Part shown: positions 35,971 through 47,599 of the stretch, in pieces
Position numbering within the stretch: position 1 is the first letter of the stretch
Layout of the letters: each line of letters opens with the position of its first letter
From: Isoetes taiwanensis
Lineage: Eukaryota; Streptophyta; Lycopodiopsida; Isoetales; Isoetaceae
Direction of reading: 5' to 3'
NCBI GenBank assembly: GCA_021234155.1
Contig: JAJEKV010000078.1
Location: forward strand, 1,366,001-1,430,000
Length of the DNA stretch: 64,000 bases
The notes under the pieces: model-generated
Told to the model about the DNA's origin: nothing
The model's input: only the letters and a program-made list of their open reading frames with translations
Databases searched by the model: none
Translations under genes and position numbers: made by a program

Positions 35971-37970
35971 ACAATGCTCCTACGGTTTGCACAATAGAAA
36001 AATCCAACAAGAGTACAGGATTAATGGAAAATAAATGTCGAGAAGGTTTGGAGGAAGAGCAGGCGAGAGTGAAAGCTAAGATCAAAAGAATGAGAGAGAT
36101 CAGAGAGCATGAGGGCCTTACCATGACCAAACCTTCAACAAACGATAACCACCAAGAAGGTAAGGAACATATTAAAATGACGAGTAAAAAAAGAGTAAGG
36201 TGTGGGTGGGCGGGGGGGGTATTGTGGTCGAGAGAAAGCAAGGAGACGAATGCGATGTGCCGATGAAGAAGAAGAGGAAGAAAGGGGCTTATAAGAAGAA
36301 AAGTCCGTAACTACAAACTAGGTTGGTTTTAGAGCAATTACACTTATCTTCTTATTCTATTCTATTCTTATCGTGATACGAAGATAAGTTCAATTGTCAA
36401 AACCAAATAAGCAACTCAAGAGAGAGAACTGGAAAGAAAGGCCACATCTGGGCGTCTCCACTAAAACCATGTCAATGTACACAACATACTGAAGAACAGA
36501 GGCAGTAAGGCTACGGGAAACTATCATGGGGGAAAGCAAGATGCGTAATGGAACTTGTCTAAAAACTACTTCAAGCTCAAGCAATGAGAAACCAAAGAAA
36601 ATCGTTGTAGACAACGACCACGTGCCTTGAAGATTCTATATGGGGTATAGAAAGTAGTTGCTGCTGAAGTAGCTCTTCTCCTTTTGGCTTCTACATCCAA
36701 GTGTGGACAATTTCTAACTGCAAGGCCAACTAGAGGAAGGAGATGATGGAGGAGGTAATAGAAGCAATGGTGGTGTTAACATAGGTTGCAGAAGGATAGT
36801 TATAGTTCCGAGACATAGATAGTGGTATTTTAGGTAGAAAAGCTAAGCTAATGAACTGCATCAATCTTGAAGTATCAATCATACTACTAGGTCCTCAACA
36901 TAACTCAACATCAGATCTGGGTGACACCAAACTTGCCGGAAAGCTCTCTTCAATACAAGCATCTTGACAACACCATATCTTTCAAAACTCTAGAAGGCCT
37001 CTGCGAAAAGCACAAGGTGAAATCATGTAGTTAGTCTGGCTCATGAAGTTGGGAAAATGACATATGGCGCAACCTAAGGAATTGCCAACAAAATTTGTCA
37101 AACCACAAAGACACCTCAATCCCAGCCTCCTGTATGCATGCGACAACCAACATAAAGACACGAAAACTATCTAGAGCAAGTGTAGCTACAATTAACCCTA
37201 CTTCCAAATGCTCAGCATAGCCCAACTTATGAAATACCGTTAAAACATAGAAAGAGGCATGAGAAAATATCGGCAAAGTAGAAAAGGGGCATGATTAAGG
37301 AAAGATTGGCGTCAAGGGTGTGTTTCTTAACCATCCACAAGGCAAAAATATAACTATGAAATTCTCAAGGATATAACTATGACAATTCGCGAGGAGCTAC
37401 GACTAAACTGTGTTCAATGAAGGGTCAAACACAAGTTGGCACTCAAAAAAAGTACTCATGATTCTTTAAATGTGCAAGACTGGGAACTTATTAATTCAAC
37501 ATAACAACGAAGGCTCATCTTAAGGTTGCAATTAAAGCAATATTGGGTAAGGTCTTCTCAAAAAAGGACGAGGCTTTTTATGAAAAAACTCAAACAGGAG
37601 CACAAAGCGACGTCACAAGATTAGCAAGGCGACTTCATAAGTTTTTCCTTCGAGGCTTTTTAAAGTAAGACTAAAAATTTTAAAGAAAGACCAAAAACTT
37701 GCAAGTTTGTTCATGATGTTTCTCAGGCAAACACATGGCCCATAGAAAAGACGAACTAAGAGACTAAGCCTTCTCTATAAAATAACTAGCTATTTGCACA
37801 TGGATTTATTTGTGGCCTATTTTCTCTTTTCTTATTAAAAGCCGAGAGATCTATTATATCCGCCAATTGTGTTGCAGTTTGATGAGTGCCCAAATGAGGA
37901 TTCAAGATGTTCCTAAATCAACAATATGAGGCCAAGAATTGAATGGTTGTTGCTCAGAGTTACAATCATT

Positions 37971-38118
37971 TCTTTAAGCACTATCAAATCCAGCGATAGC
38001 CATTGCCAAGACTCATCTAAAACATATTAAATGCTAAAGTTGTTTCTTTAAACATTATCAAATCCAGTGATAGCCATTGCCAAGACCCATCTAAAATGTA
38101 TTAAATGCTAAAGCTATG
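37971..38118. repeat. Tandem repeat, 74-bp unit
   Basis: Two adjacent copies share TCTTTAA, ATAGCCATTGCCAAGAC and ATTAAATGCTAAAG, with about 7 differences. No gene is involved. Confidence 0.85.
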
Positions 38119-40634
38119 GCAATATTACTACCTTATTCAAACAAGAAGGAAACAAGATTGCTTATCCGGGACGGTCTCCTTTATTCTTGCGGGACAACGA
38201 ACATTACAGGAATAATTTAAGTATTCCGGCAACTCTCGTCTCAAGTCAATAAAAGTTCATGGCAAATGGAGCCATTTCTGTATGTTTCAAAACCTCTATT
38301 CCTTGTTCACATATCAAAGGAAGAACCACAAGGTAAATGCTTATAAAGAAAATTTGATTGCCAAGCACCATAGAATTCAACACTCCAGCTACGCATATCA
38401 TATCAAAAGAAATCTATAAGTTATTGAATGCAACAGCAACATCGCTCAAAGTAAATGAACTACAAGCATTAATATTGTGTTCTAGGATATAAACAAAAAC
38501 TTAACTAGAAAACTCCGTGATTTGGGTTTATAGTAGTGAAGAACCAGCCTCCAACTTATGAACTAAAAGATATAGAGTCTTGCAAGTTCTGGTATGCCAG
38601 GGAACTCTATCTTGAAATTTGCTACTTGTCAGCGGTTTAACAAGAATCCATCTTTTGGAACCTCTCGCTTGCTTTGCTAGATGCCATGGTGAGAAAAACA
38701 GCTTTTTTCTTTGGGGGTGCTTGAGGATGCAATAGCTATAGTCCCAGTTATTGGCAAATAAAACAAAGATCAGAACTTCTGCAAAATTGAAATTAGAACC
38801 TCTTCTTTATTTAACTCTATGCTGAACTTACAGGCCACAAGTTTGAGACTGCAAGGAATTGAAAGAAAAATAAGGTTTATTTATCCGGAATGGCAATAAC
38901 ATCGACTCCTAGTTGCAAAACATGCCATGGTTATGAAAGAAAGCCCTGAATAGCCATCTAACCCTCGGTAGATTCCCCCTCTAGTAAATGCCAGCCTAGA
39001 TCCTTGCCGGAAGGGCTCAAAACTTGGCACCGGACTTCCACTTGAAATTTATGGTTCCATCTAATCCTCGATTTGAAGCCTGCAACTAGTAACAACTGTT
39101 TCCATAACATCCAAAGAACCACCTTATACACCCACAACTAAGCAAGTTTGATGGCAAAAAGAAGAAACATCCCAAGTCTTCAAAGTCTCTGCACAAAGAT
39201 AATCTCAAATAATCCAACGTCAAAACTATGAATAAAAATGGTCCCATTTACCAACTGGACAATGAAGCAATGGATTGCATTTAATAAAGAATGGAGTGTC
39301 ATCACAATTGCAGGACAAGTAGGAGATAAACTAAGCAAGGAACGGAGAGAAACAACAAACACAATATGGAATTCAGGCTCACAAGCCCAGAACTAGCAAC
39401 TCCCAGTGCGGATGGAAATCAATCTTGAAATTTGCCCTATGTTGTATCTCCATGCAATTCTAGTGTAGAACTAGTGTAAAGCTGCACCTAGTTATCTTAG
39501 AAGGAACAAATTAGAAGACATGATAAAACAAGGATTCATTTAACGGGATTCATAACAGGGATTCATAACAAACAAGAAGGGAACTAGACAACATTCTAGA
39601 CATTCTCAATCAAGACAAATAGATAGAATTTAAATTGAGATTCATCGGCCAAGGACTGTTGGAAAGCATTCTTGATAGAACCTAGAGCAATACTACACGG
39701 CCCCAAAGGACTTTCTCAAACAAAGAAAATGTAGTTAGAGCAAGGAAAACATAAGTAGGCCGGACAAATCGTCAAATTGTTACTCTGGTGAAGGTCATAT
39801 GAGTCCCAAAATACACATGAAATCAGTCATTCATCCATTCCTAGGTGCCGCATGGGTTCTTCACCAAGATTCATATTAGGATATTGTGCTTGAACAAGAA
39901 TAAACTAGTATTGAGAGCCAACCACCTGATGCAGCCATAAGCACATTCTACATTCTTGTTCTTGATGATGGCAAAACTTGGATCCGGCTTGAAATAACCT
40001 TGAAATAACCTAGAGCTGTACAAAATGCCAGAAAAAAGAAATGTCTTGCAACTACTTAAGACATAAACCTGTTGGAGAACCAAAGTCCGGGCGAACTACC
40101 TGCTATTGTCGCATGAATCTCATATTGCAAAACTTTTTGAAAACTAAGGCCTGGTCGAAATGATCTATGACCAAACGGAATCTTTGCTATAGCCGGTGAA
40201 GAAAATTGCTACAAACTTGTTGGTGCTTGGATCCGTTCAACCATACGTGAATCGAAACCCTAACTCAAGAGGAATCGGCCCGTAAAAACTCTTGAAAGTA
40301 ACAAACTGGAAAACCCCCGGGTTCGCCACAGACGAATCTTCGAACCAAATCGATCCGTAGACCACAAAACACAGAAAACGGGGGCTCCGTTGTAGCAAAG
40401 ACAACACTTTTGGAGTCGGGACCCGAGCCTCCACTCATGCTGCGCAGGACAGAAGCAACAGAAAGGTAACTCTAGACGGAACAAGGAGAACTAGGGTACA
40501 GGGTCGAGAAAGCAAGGAGACGTAATGCAGATGTGCTGATGAAGAAGAAGAGGAAGAAAGGGGGGTTATAAGAACGAAAAGTCGTAACTACCTAGGCAAA
40601 CTAACTGTAATGGTTGGTTTCGACAATTACACTA

Positions 40635-41165
40635 AGCGAAACGAGAGGTGCCCAAGGGACCCAACATACGATCTGGGTCGTATGATCGATGAATCTGACG
40701 ACAGTGGTAGTCCAGGGTGCATCTAATATGTAGGAAAATAACAGGAGTTTCCAGGGTGATTTGATATGGATGTAAAAATAACAATTCCTGAAACCATAGA
40801 CTATATATCCCTAAAACAATCGTATAAATTGTTATAAAAAAAACCATAGATTCAAGATAAAAACTAATCGCATTAGCTCACTGGGTATATTGGTTAAAGT
40901 AGTCTTAGTAAGGATATTTAGTCATTTTGATAGAGGTTCGAGCTCCCGTATTTCATATTCTAAAATCTTAGGCAAAGTCGTATGGAGGTTCGGTATTCTC
41001 TCAAAACCTTAGGCGAAATCGTATTTCATATTTCAAAATCATAAGCGCCTCAATCATAAATGACTATAAGCGAAATGAGAGGTGCCCAGGGGCCCCAACA
41101 TACGATCTGGGTCGTATGATTGATGAATTCGACGACTGTGGCAGTCTAGGGTGCATCTTGCTTAG
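40635..41165. repeat. Module U, end of first unit and second tandem unit
   Basis: 40635..40725 completes the unit begun at 34830. 40726..41165 is a second full unit with its own SINE-like segment (40868..40945). The ~90-base block containing CATACGATCTGGGTCGTATG therefore appears twice (40665 and 41099). The block contains a short palindrome, CATACGATCTGGGTCGTATG. Confidence 0.75.
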
Positions 41166-41239
41166 AATATGTAGCAAGAGGCAGAGGAAACATATGCCAC
41201 GAGAACAAAGATTTTGCATCGTATTTCTAAGATAGTGGC

Positions 41240-41687
41240 TTGACAGGACATTATGAAGAGGAAGAAGCATCGGTTCAGACCCTGCACCATGGCATTGAGG
41301 GAAATTCGAAAGTACCAACGGCCTATTGAACTTCTGATCAAGAAACTCCCATTCCAAAGGCATGATGGGTGGGTAGGTATGTAGGTAAGTATTATTTTAA
41401 AGTCGACGAGGATCCTACAGTGGACGATGGGACACAATGCGACTTTGGGCAGTCTTGAAATCAAGAGATACATGTCATAGGACTAGTGTGTCAAGGAGAT
41501 TGTTCACAATGTCAAGACCAACCTGCGCTTTCAGGGGATCGCCATAGCAGCTCTACAAGAGGCTGCAAAGGACTTCTTGGTAGGCTTGTTGGATGACACC
41601 AACACAATAATGCCTAAGGATTGGTCAGAAGAATTAGAGGTGAAAGGTATTACTATATCTTCATTGTACAAATTCTATAAAATCTTT
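41240..41687 (+). pseudogene. Histone H3-family pseudogene, copy 2
   Basis: The frame reads [10 protein letters not shown], then [20 protein letters not shown] and LPFQR, then an intron-like insert (about 41365..41485) that is mostly deleted in copy 1. After it come [32 protein letters not shown] and LLDDTN. A deletion of about 27 bases removes the conserved LCAIHAKRVT stretch and joins DDTN to IMPKDW, so the fold cannot be complete. The retained intron shows DNA-level duplication, not retroposition. LREIRKYQ and LPFQR are closer to canonical H3 than copy 1, so this copy keeps some ancestral states. It stops at CTTTTT, where a hairpin-ended element begins. Confidence 0.75.
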
Positions 41688-41860
41688 TTGGGTTGCCCCT
41701 AGGGGGCAAACCCTCGTTTATGTGGGTTTGTGGGTATATCCAGGTATATGCCAGCATATCCCTAGGATATGCCGGGTGATCGCTTCCAAACCGGCCGCCG
41801 CCAAGAAACTCTCGGTCAGCTCTGTTGCTGTTACAAAGGAAGAAGATCGCAGGGGCAAGC
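41688..41860. repeat. Hairpin-bearing element terminus 1
   Basis: GGGTTGCCCCTAGGGGGC followed by AAACCCTC can fold into a near-perfect stem. It is followed by TATATCCAGGTATATGCC and a block similar to 47440..47520 (AAACYGGCYGYYGCCA). The same start occurs at 47370 and 63573. Confidence 0.7.
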
Positions 41861-41899
41861 CTCCTCCTCCTCCAGAAGGATCTCAACGAGACTTCCTTT

Positions 41900-43180
41900 A
41901 TTCTGAGAATGCCTCATTGGGTGCCCAAAAATAGAAAAAGAGCATTAGCCATATATCCCCAAGTGCAGAGCGGACTACGGATGCCTTTAAAATTCTTGAT
42001 GACTATTATCTTAATCTTCTAGATTGAGCAAGAACAATGGTGTGGCATTTTGCCTTTGGGAAACACTTGTTTACCTCGGAATGCTACAACCCGGTTCCAT
42101 CGAAGAGCTCATGCGCAGTGTCCGGATGAGGTTGGTCCCAGTGACTAGTGTGGCACGGGGCCCGATGGAAAACATATTGCGCTTGGTTTAAATAACTTTC
42201 ATTTGTTCAAACTATGGGATTCTTTCTCTCTTGTGTCGGGTACTCTTTGGTTTAATCAGAGTGTTATTTCTCCATGGTTTTTAACCTGATTTGTTTAATG
42301 GTCAATGCAGTTCGATCCCTTAAAGCCCATTCTACTAGAATAGGTAGTCTTGCATGGAATGGTCCAATTCTCAAAGACCGGTGGGCTTAGATAATATGAT
42401 ATTTAACAATGATGGTTAGTGCTAAAGTCCGTTATTTTTGGGTCAAGTTCAAAAATATTCATGAGATGTTATATACTCTTGCGGTGAGAATTAGGGAGCA
42501 TGTCACAATGCATTTGTAGCCCATGAACGGGAAGTTTGTGGGTTGAAATGGTCACCTTCTCGGACAGCAGTTGGCTAGTGGTGGGAATGATAATCTGTTG
42601 CATATTTGGGATGCACCTGCCGCTTCTTTGTGTCTTGAGGTCCAAGCCCTTACCTACATCGCCTTGACGCATCACCCGCACAGCATAAAGGCCTTGGCTT
42701 GGTGTCCATTCCGAGTAACTTGTCGGTATCCGGTGGAGGCACCGCATGCAGATGCATTAAGTTTTGGAATACTCATGTGTGGATGCATCCGAGAGTGTTG
42801 ATACCAACTCACGTGTCCGTGCCTTGCAATGGAGCAAACATGAACGTGAGATCTTGAGCTCCCATGGTTATACGGAATCGCTTGATTTTATGGAAGTATC
42901 CGGCAGAGCTGACAGGGCATACCTCAAGAGTGCTTCATATGGCACAGGTAGAAAACCTCCCCTTTTTCTTTTATATTGTTGTTCATAGTGGAAATTGATT
43001 AGTTATGCTTAAAAGATTTACGTGTATGTATGTTGCCCGCAGAGCCACGATGGTTATCACGGTTTTACAACTGGCTGGAGATGAAACACTTGGGTTCTGG
43101 AAAGTGTTTGGATGTCCAGAGACCAATGCCAAGGTTCCAGTCAGGGGCAAAAGCACTCAATCTGCGAAATTAGGGGTATG
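41900..43180 (+). pseudogene. CDC20-like: CDC20-like WD40 pseudogene
   Basis: In order: DDYYLNLLD (about 41997), GSLAWNGPIL (about 42345), REHVTMHL and VCGLKWSPS (about 42500..42565), GGNDNLLHIWD (42577), KALAWCPF, SGGGT and FWNTHV after a frame change, then RALQWSKHEREILSSHG (42815). After a GT...AG intron (about 42946..43041), AGDETLGFWKVFG (about 43077) follows. These are the conserved blocks of CDC20/Fizzy, the WD40 activator that brings substrates to the anaphase-promoting complex. DDYYLNLLD and GGNDNLLHIWD favour CDC20 over CDH1/FZR. The intron and exon order are kept, so it was copied as DNA. Stops, frameshifts and loss of the N-terminal C-box and KEN region make it non-functional. Confidence 0.85.
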
Positions 43181-43849
43181 TCATACCTTAGCACTAATCT
43201 GTTTTTTTTTTCTAGTGATTAAGTGATGCATTTGTTCGACCACAATTGATTGAATCTCCTCTTAGTTCTTGTGATATAATCATTTACCCTAAATTCCAAG
43301 GTTTCGTACATGATGCAGTCTCAGAAGTAATCTAGACAACTCTAGATCTCTTCATTTGATTAATTAATAAGATGAGTTGCTAATTGTGAGAGATCTTTAT
43401 TGTTAAACTAGAAAGCCGAGCTTGCAAGTTCTAAGCATGAATTTATGCAAGAGCTTTCCCTTTGTTCAGAGAACTGGTCTCCGGATGTCTCCTCGCCTCT
43501 GGTCATAAATACTCTTTCCTATTTTGATATTAGGATATACAACGTGAGGGAAAAGAATGTGCAAAAGCTATAAAAGAAGCGGTCAAACGAACCGATCCAA
43601 AAGATCGCCAAAGGTGTGATGCTCTATTGCTTCATCTCTATACCCAGCTTCTCACATATGGTCCGATGCTACTTTATTCCTCAAGAGTTTTTGGGTTATT
43701 GACACTTAGAACAAGATCTGTGTCCCTATCAAAATTGGTTGTAATACAAGTTATGAAAATTTGGACAGGCTATTGCAAAGGAGATTGTAAGCTCGAGAAC
43801 TAAACATCACAAAAAAACTTCAACTACAAAATACACATGATACACATTT
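43181..43849 (+). other. Spacer with one exon-like stretch
   Basis: Between the CDC20 and ATPase pieces, 43537..43680 is open after an ATTAG acceptor-like site and reads DIQREGKECAKAIKEAVKRT. This charged helical pattern recalls the N-terminal helices of ESCRT-III (Snf7/VPS24-type) proteins, but the following residues do not support that strongly. It could be another captured exon. The rest shows nothing. Confidence 0.25.
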
Positions 43850-44216
43850 TTACCATGGCCGCTCTTTGAGCAATATCGCAGAGCCGGCATATTGGTATTT
43901 CATCAAGCACACGATAACGATTTCATTAACGCCAATCAGCCCATATAGGCCAATTACTGTTATATTGCCATTTATTTTTGTGATTGGCTTGGGAATGGCA
44001 CGGGAGCTATGGGAAGACTTATGTCGTGCCCAAGGTGATAAAAAGATAAACGTGAGATCACTTGTAATTTGTTCTGGAGGTAAATGTGAGGAAAAGTTAT
44101 GGAAGGATGTCCGTGTAGGAGACACAGTGCTGATAAAAAAAAAAAAATATTTTCCAGCAGATATTCTTATTCTGTCTTCCAATGGTGCTGATAGAGTCTG
44201 TTATGTTTGCTCCTAA
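43850..44216 (+). pseudogene. P4-type ATPase (phospholipid flippase) fragment
   Basis: PLFEQYRRAG (about 43860, first frame) gives way by frameshift to SLTPISPYRPITVILPF, then VIGLGMARELWEDL, GDKKINVR, EEKLWKDVRVGDTVLIKK and FPADILILSSNGADRVCYV. This is the segment from transmembrane helices 1-2 into the actuator domain of P4-ATPases, which flip phospholipids across membranes. Full proteins have about 1,100-1,200 residues; about 120 remain, without the DGET loop or the DKTGT phosphorylation site. It ends in a stop after VCYVCS. It shares the plus strand with the CDC20 and NDA fragments, but there is no functional link between them. Confidence 0.85.
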
Positions 44217-44295
44217 GAAACATCAGAGGAAGTTGTACATCTTGTATTTGATCCCTTACTTTGATGCTCATCAGTCTCTCCTTTTGCAGGGCTTG
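44203..44295. repeat. Short segment shared with 47640..47715
   Basis: GCTCCTAAGAAACATCAGAG and GAAGTTGTAC, then CTTGTAT and CCCTTACTTTGATGCTCA, occur in both places, each ending in a CAG that could act as a splice acceptor (TTTTGCAG here, TTGCCAG there). It links the two halves of the 7.1-kb block. The following 44296..45055 holds no gene I can name; an open stretch near 44795 (KKSEEGTAVVSICEVGIPES) is unassigned. Confidence 0.6.
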
Positions 44296-45059
44296 GCAGA
44301 TTATTTCTAGGATGCGGAGCCACTGGAAGTGTAGATTAGCTTTAGACGACAAGCTATATAGCTTTAAAAAGAAAGGTACTTTGTCAATGTCAATTTTATT
44401 GCCTCCTTTGGATGCCAACACTCCGCAGTATATAAAAGATAGAAGATGACATGGTTACTTTAGCTTGATGTCTGAGATGGAAAAATATGATGTAAAAACC
44501 CTTCTTGCAACTCGTTGACATGATCTTAACATTTTTGTTACTTTGAGCTACCATGGATTTCAGATTGGAGGCATCTGTTTTGTAAGGAAGTTTTGGAACT
44601 CCTATGATAACTGTTGAGATATGCATTATATGATTTTGTAGATGCAAATTTAAAGGTTTTTTCGTTCATAGAATGGCTTTTGCATGGTTTTTATAAGATG
44701 CCATAGTTCTTGTTCTGGTTTTAATGAAGGACACGGAAGCTGTCATGACTACTTTACATTTTCACAAACAATACCTTGATGCTCTGGAACAACAGGTTTT
44801 AAGAAATCTGAAGAAGGAACTGCTGTTGTGTCAATATGTGAGGTGGGAATTCCAGAATCTGTGGTAGCTGACTTTGCCTATATAAAGACTTGATGCTCAT
44901 CGAAGGAGCACAAACTTATGGATAATACTTGGGCACAATATTTTAAGCGTTCTCTTTGTTGTTATGCTTCGTGCTTCTCAATGTTTTTGTGGGCAAGGTC
45001 TCCGTAGTTTATAATTTCCTGTATTTTATAAGATCCCTGATTCTTTCTTAGGTCTTTTA

Positions 45060-46062
45060 TCTGGAGAAATAGATGTAATTGGACCAGGAGCTTTTAAACG
45101 AGTGGCTGGAATTTTCCGACATGGAAGACGTATTTGCAATAGGTTATTGTGCTGGCTATTTGAAGAGCACTGGGAAAAATATGCTGCCAGCATTAGCCCA
45201 GGTAATTTTTAACTTTGGTCGATGTGATTATTTACTGTGTGGTGGTATAATAGAGATTATGCACAGGTTGTAGAGAGGGAGGGAAATTTTCTTGCAAAAT
45301 TTTTAAACCAGCAAGCCAAAGCTGGTGTTGGGCATGCAGGAGCTGCATTCAGAATAATAGTAGATAAGGGAGCACCTTTTGGGCCTGGATGCTCTGGAAT
45401 CCAGATCGGTTGTGGAGCCTGTTGAGGTGATCCAGCCAGCTTGCGGGTTCACGTTATTTTCCAGGAAGATGTATCAGCATAAACCCACATCAACGAGAGG
45501 TGCTTTGTTCATTGCTTCCACAATGCATTTCCATTTGTAAATGTGTTATTTCAAATATGCCTAACGTCTGTAAATGCTGTGCATTAGGTCTTCTATGAGG
45601 AGGTCAGGAGTGAAAAAAAATCCAACGAGGATCGATGCAAGGAGATAATGAAGTTTTACGTGGCTTATGATAAGCTGGTGATAGCTACAGGAACACATGC
45701 ATTAACATGTGGTATCCATGGGGTTTTTGAGCGTGCAATTTTCTTGCGAGAATTTCCACATGCTGGCATATTTTCTTTCTTGCTCCGTAGATTTTGAGGT
45801 ATTATTTTCTGTGTTTTCACCATGATATGAATTAGAATGCATTGAATTGCATGAATATTTAAGGAAGAAAGGAGGATTTTCCATTGTGTTGTGGTTGGAG
45901 GCGACCCTGGGTGTGGAATTTAGTGAAGAACTGAGTAACTCTATAAAAAGGAATGTTCATAAAAAATATGCTAGAGATATTTTGCGGAAAACTTTTGGCC
46001 ATCTTTTTGTTGACTATCGACTCCATCAATATATCTTTATCCTGTCAAGTGTATGCAGTTAG
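45060..46062 (+). pseudogene. NDA-like: Alternative NADH dehydrogenase (NDA-like), scrambled
   Basis: The family is type II NAD(P)H:ubiquinone oxidoreductase of plant mitochondria. Pieces appear in the wrong order. First comes the C-terminal part: EWLEFSDMEDVFAIGYCAGY, LPALAQ, an intron (about 45201..45269), and VEREGNFLAKFLNQQAKAG. Then come N-terminal parts: SRSVVEPVEVIQPA (about 45405), an intron (45498..45587), [33 protein letters not shown] (to 45797), and finally GVEFSEELSN and KKYA (about 45905..45980). Normally RSVxEPV and YDKLVIATG precede GVEFSGELSD, which precedes the FAxGDCAG block. The key GDCAG aspartate is Y here, and the second GxGxxG motif is frameshifted. The introns show DNA-level capture. 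Confidence 0.85.
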
Positions 46063-47364
46063 CGCCTTAGTCACCATGTCCTTTCCCACGAGTAAAAACA
46101 TGATATTCATTCCATTCGTTGTTATGGCAGCTTTACCATTTAGTGGCGAGAAAACTAAGCAAGAAGCTGGTTCGAGTTTAAACAGGGCAAAAGCTAAGTG
46201 ATACTCTATCTCTAATTTCTTAGAAATTAAGAGTCGATAGATAGTTGGATCACAATTCAATACATAGTTTAGGTCTTTACCTTGAATCACTAGTCCGATT
46301 TATTTTTCATGATGTAGGGATCATTTTCTTAAAGTTATCACGAGGGAACCTTCACGTGGCCAATACAGATTCAAGCATTATATACGAAGATCTTGGTGAG
46401 AGGGCTTGAAATTATTAAAATTATAAGTTGACAAATATTATATCCATTCTCTCCTTGCAATGCAAGAACATGGGCAATGGCAATCAACATAAGAAATGAA
46501 GGTTGGCTCAAGGTTGGGACCTCAATTCGGATCAAATGAAGTTGACAAGTAGGCACGACAATCACTAAGATGTGGTCATGTGGGTGATGTAGCTTGGAAA
46601 ACAAGTTAAGCAACTGTTGGGGACATGATTTTGTTTCTGCTCATTAACCTAACAGGACCAAACAGTGAAAAGAACAATGCAAAAATTTGCCGTCATATTT
46701 TAATGCTTTTCATGTGCATATATGCATGCATGCATCTATTCTATTGGCAGATCTCTTAAAATTATCTAAATTTCTAAGAGGGCTTTTTGCCAGTTCATCA
46801 AAATGGTTGATTTATGACGTCTTCAAATTTCAAAGTTCAGATTTCAAGTTGTAGGTGTTGTAATTACTCTAACAATATGTAAAATGGTAATGTATCAAAA
46901 TATGGCACCCGCCACAAATCTTAGCAGGCACCATAAAAAAAGAACAAATAGAGGACACGATAAGATACAATTTAGTGTATTCAAAAAGGCACTTGCCATA
47001 GAAGTGAGTAGCCAATTTCCCAAAAATAGCACACTCAATAACTTCGATGGCAAATAAACCCTTTTCAGTCTTCTACCTCCTTTGCACCAACACCAAAAAA
47101 CATATCTAAAATAACACCTTCCACAAAAATAATGACTAGCCAATTCCCCAAAATAGCCACTTCTTTGCACCCAAGCACTCCTTTCTTAAAGAAGCAAATA
47201 TCTTTTTCTAAACTGAAGGTTTAGAGAACCAATTATAGACACTAGGGAAATCTCAGACAACAAAATTACATGCAGACACATGAAACAAACTATACAACGC
47301 AGTAAATCCAAAGAATCAGTCTTGGAATTGTATGGTAAATTATGTATGTTGGTTTTAGTCCATT
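46063..47364. other. No recognisable gene
   Basis: AT-rich sequence with short ORFs on both strands. I see no splice-bounded coding blocks and no repeats shared with other modules. Confidence 0.5.
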
Positions 47365-47530
47365 TGGGCAATTTTTTGGGTTGCCCTGGGGGGCAAACCC
47401 TCGCACAAGCAGCATATTTCGAGTACATGCTAGAATATACCCAGCATATGGTAAAAACTGCTTCAAACTGGCTGTTGCCAGTAAACTGGCGGTCATCCCT
47501 GTTTCCCGTCGATGCTGTTCGAACCGCCTA
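47365..47530. repeat. Hairpin-bearing element terminus 2
   Basis: TTTTTTGGGTTGCCCTGG and GGGGCAAACCCTCG fold into the same stem as at 41688. The next ~150 bases are a diverged version of 41720..41830 (AAACTGGCTGTTGCCAGTAA against AAACCGGCCGCCGCCAAGAA). It marks a second element start within the 7.1-kb block. Confidence 0.65.
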
Positions 47531-47599
47531 ACCGGCCATAGTTCCCGAGCTTATGGAAGTGATATTGCAGAGATTGGTGCGAAGAGGCCTTCGAGTCGT

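Larger units (their letters stand above)
35169..40629. mobile_element. 5.5-kb insertion with short and long tandem forms
   Basis: It splits module U with a candidate 5-bp duplication CACTA (35164..35168 and 40630..40634). Two head-to-tail forms are visible: a short one (35169..36345) and a long one (36346..40629). Both start TATCTTCTTAT plus CGTGATACGAAGATAAG and both end with about 120 shared bases containing GAAGAAGAAGAGGAAGAAAG (36228..36345 and 40500..40629). On the minus strand these shared ends have a TTATAA/TC-rich, promoter-like start, and 40484..40237 is open and GC-richer, so the transcription direction may be minus. The ends are not TG...CA and no pol or transposase is visible. Most of 36500..40230 has only short chance ORFs. 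It could be a non-autonomous retrotransposon, but the class is open. Confidence 0.55.

Noticed and set aside
35773-36266. Overlapping ORFs rich in His/Lys/Glu
   Set aside because: They derive from the 59-bp tandem repeat and purine-rich tract of the 35169..40629 insertion. Neither frame persists in the long form of the element.
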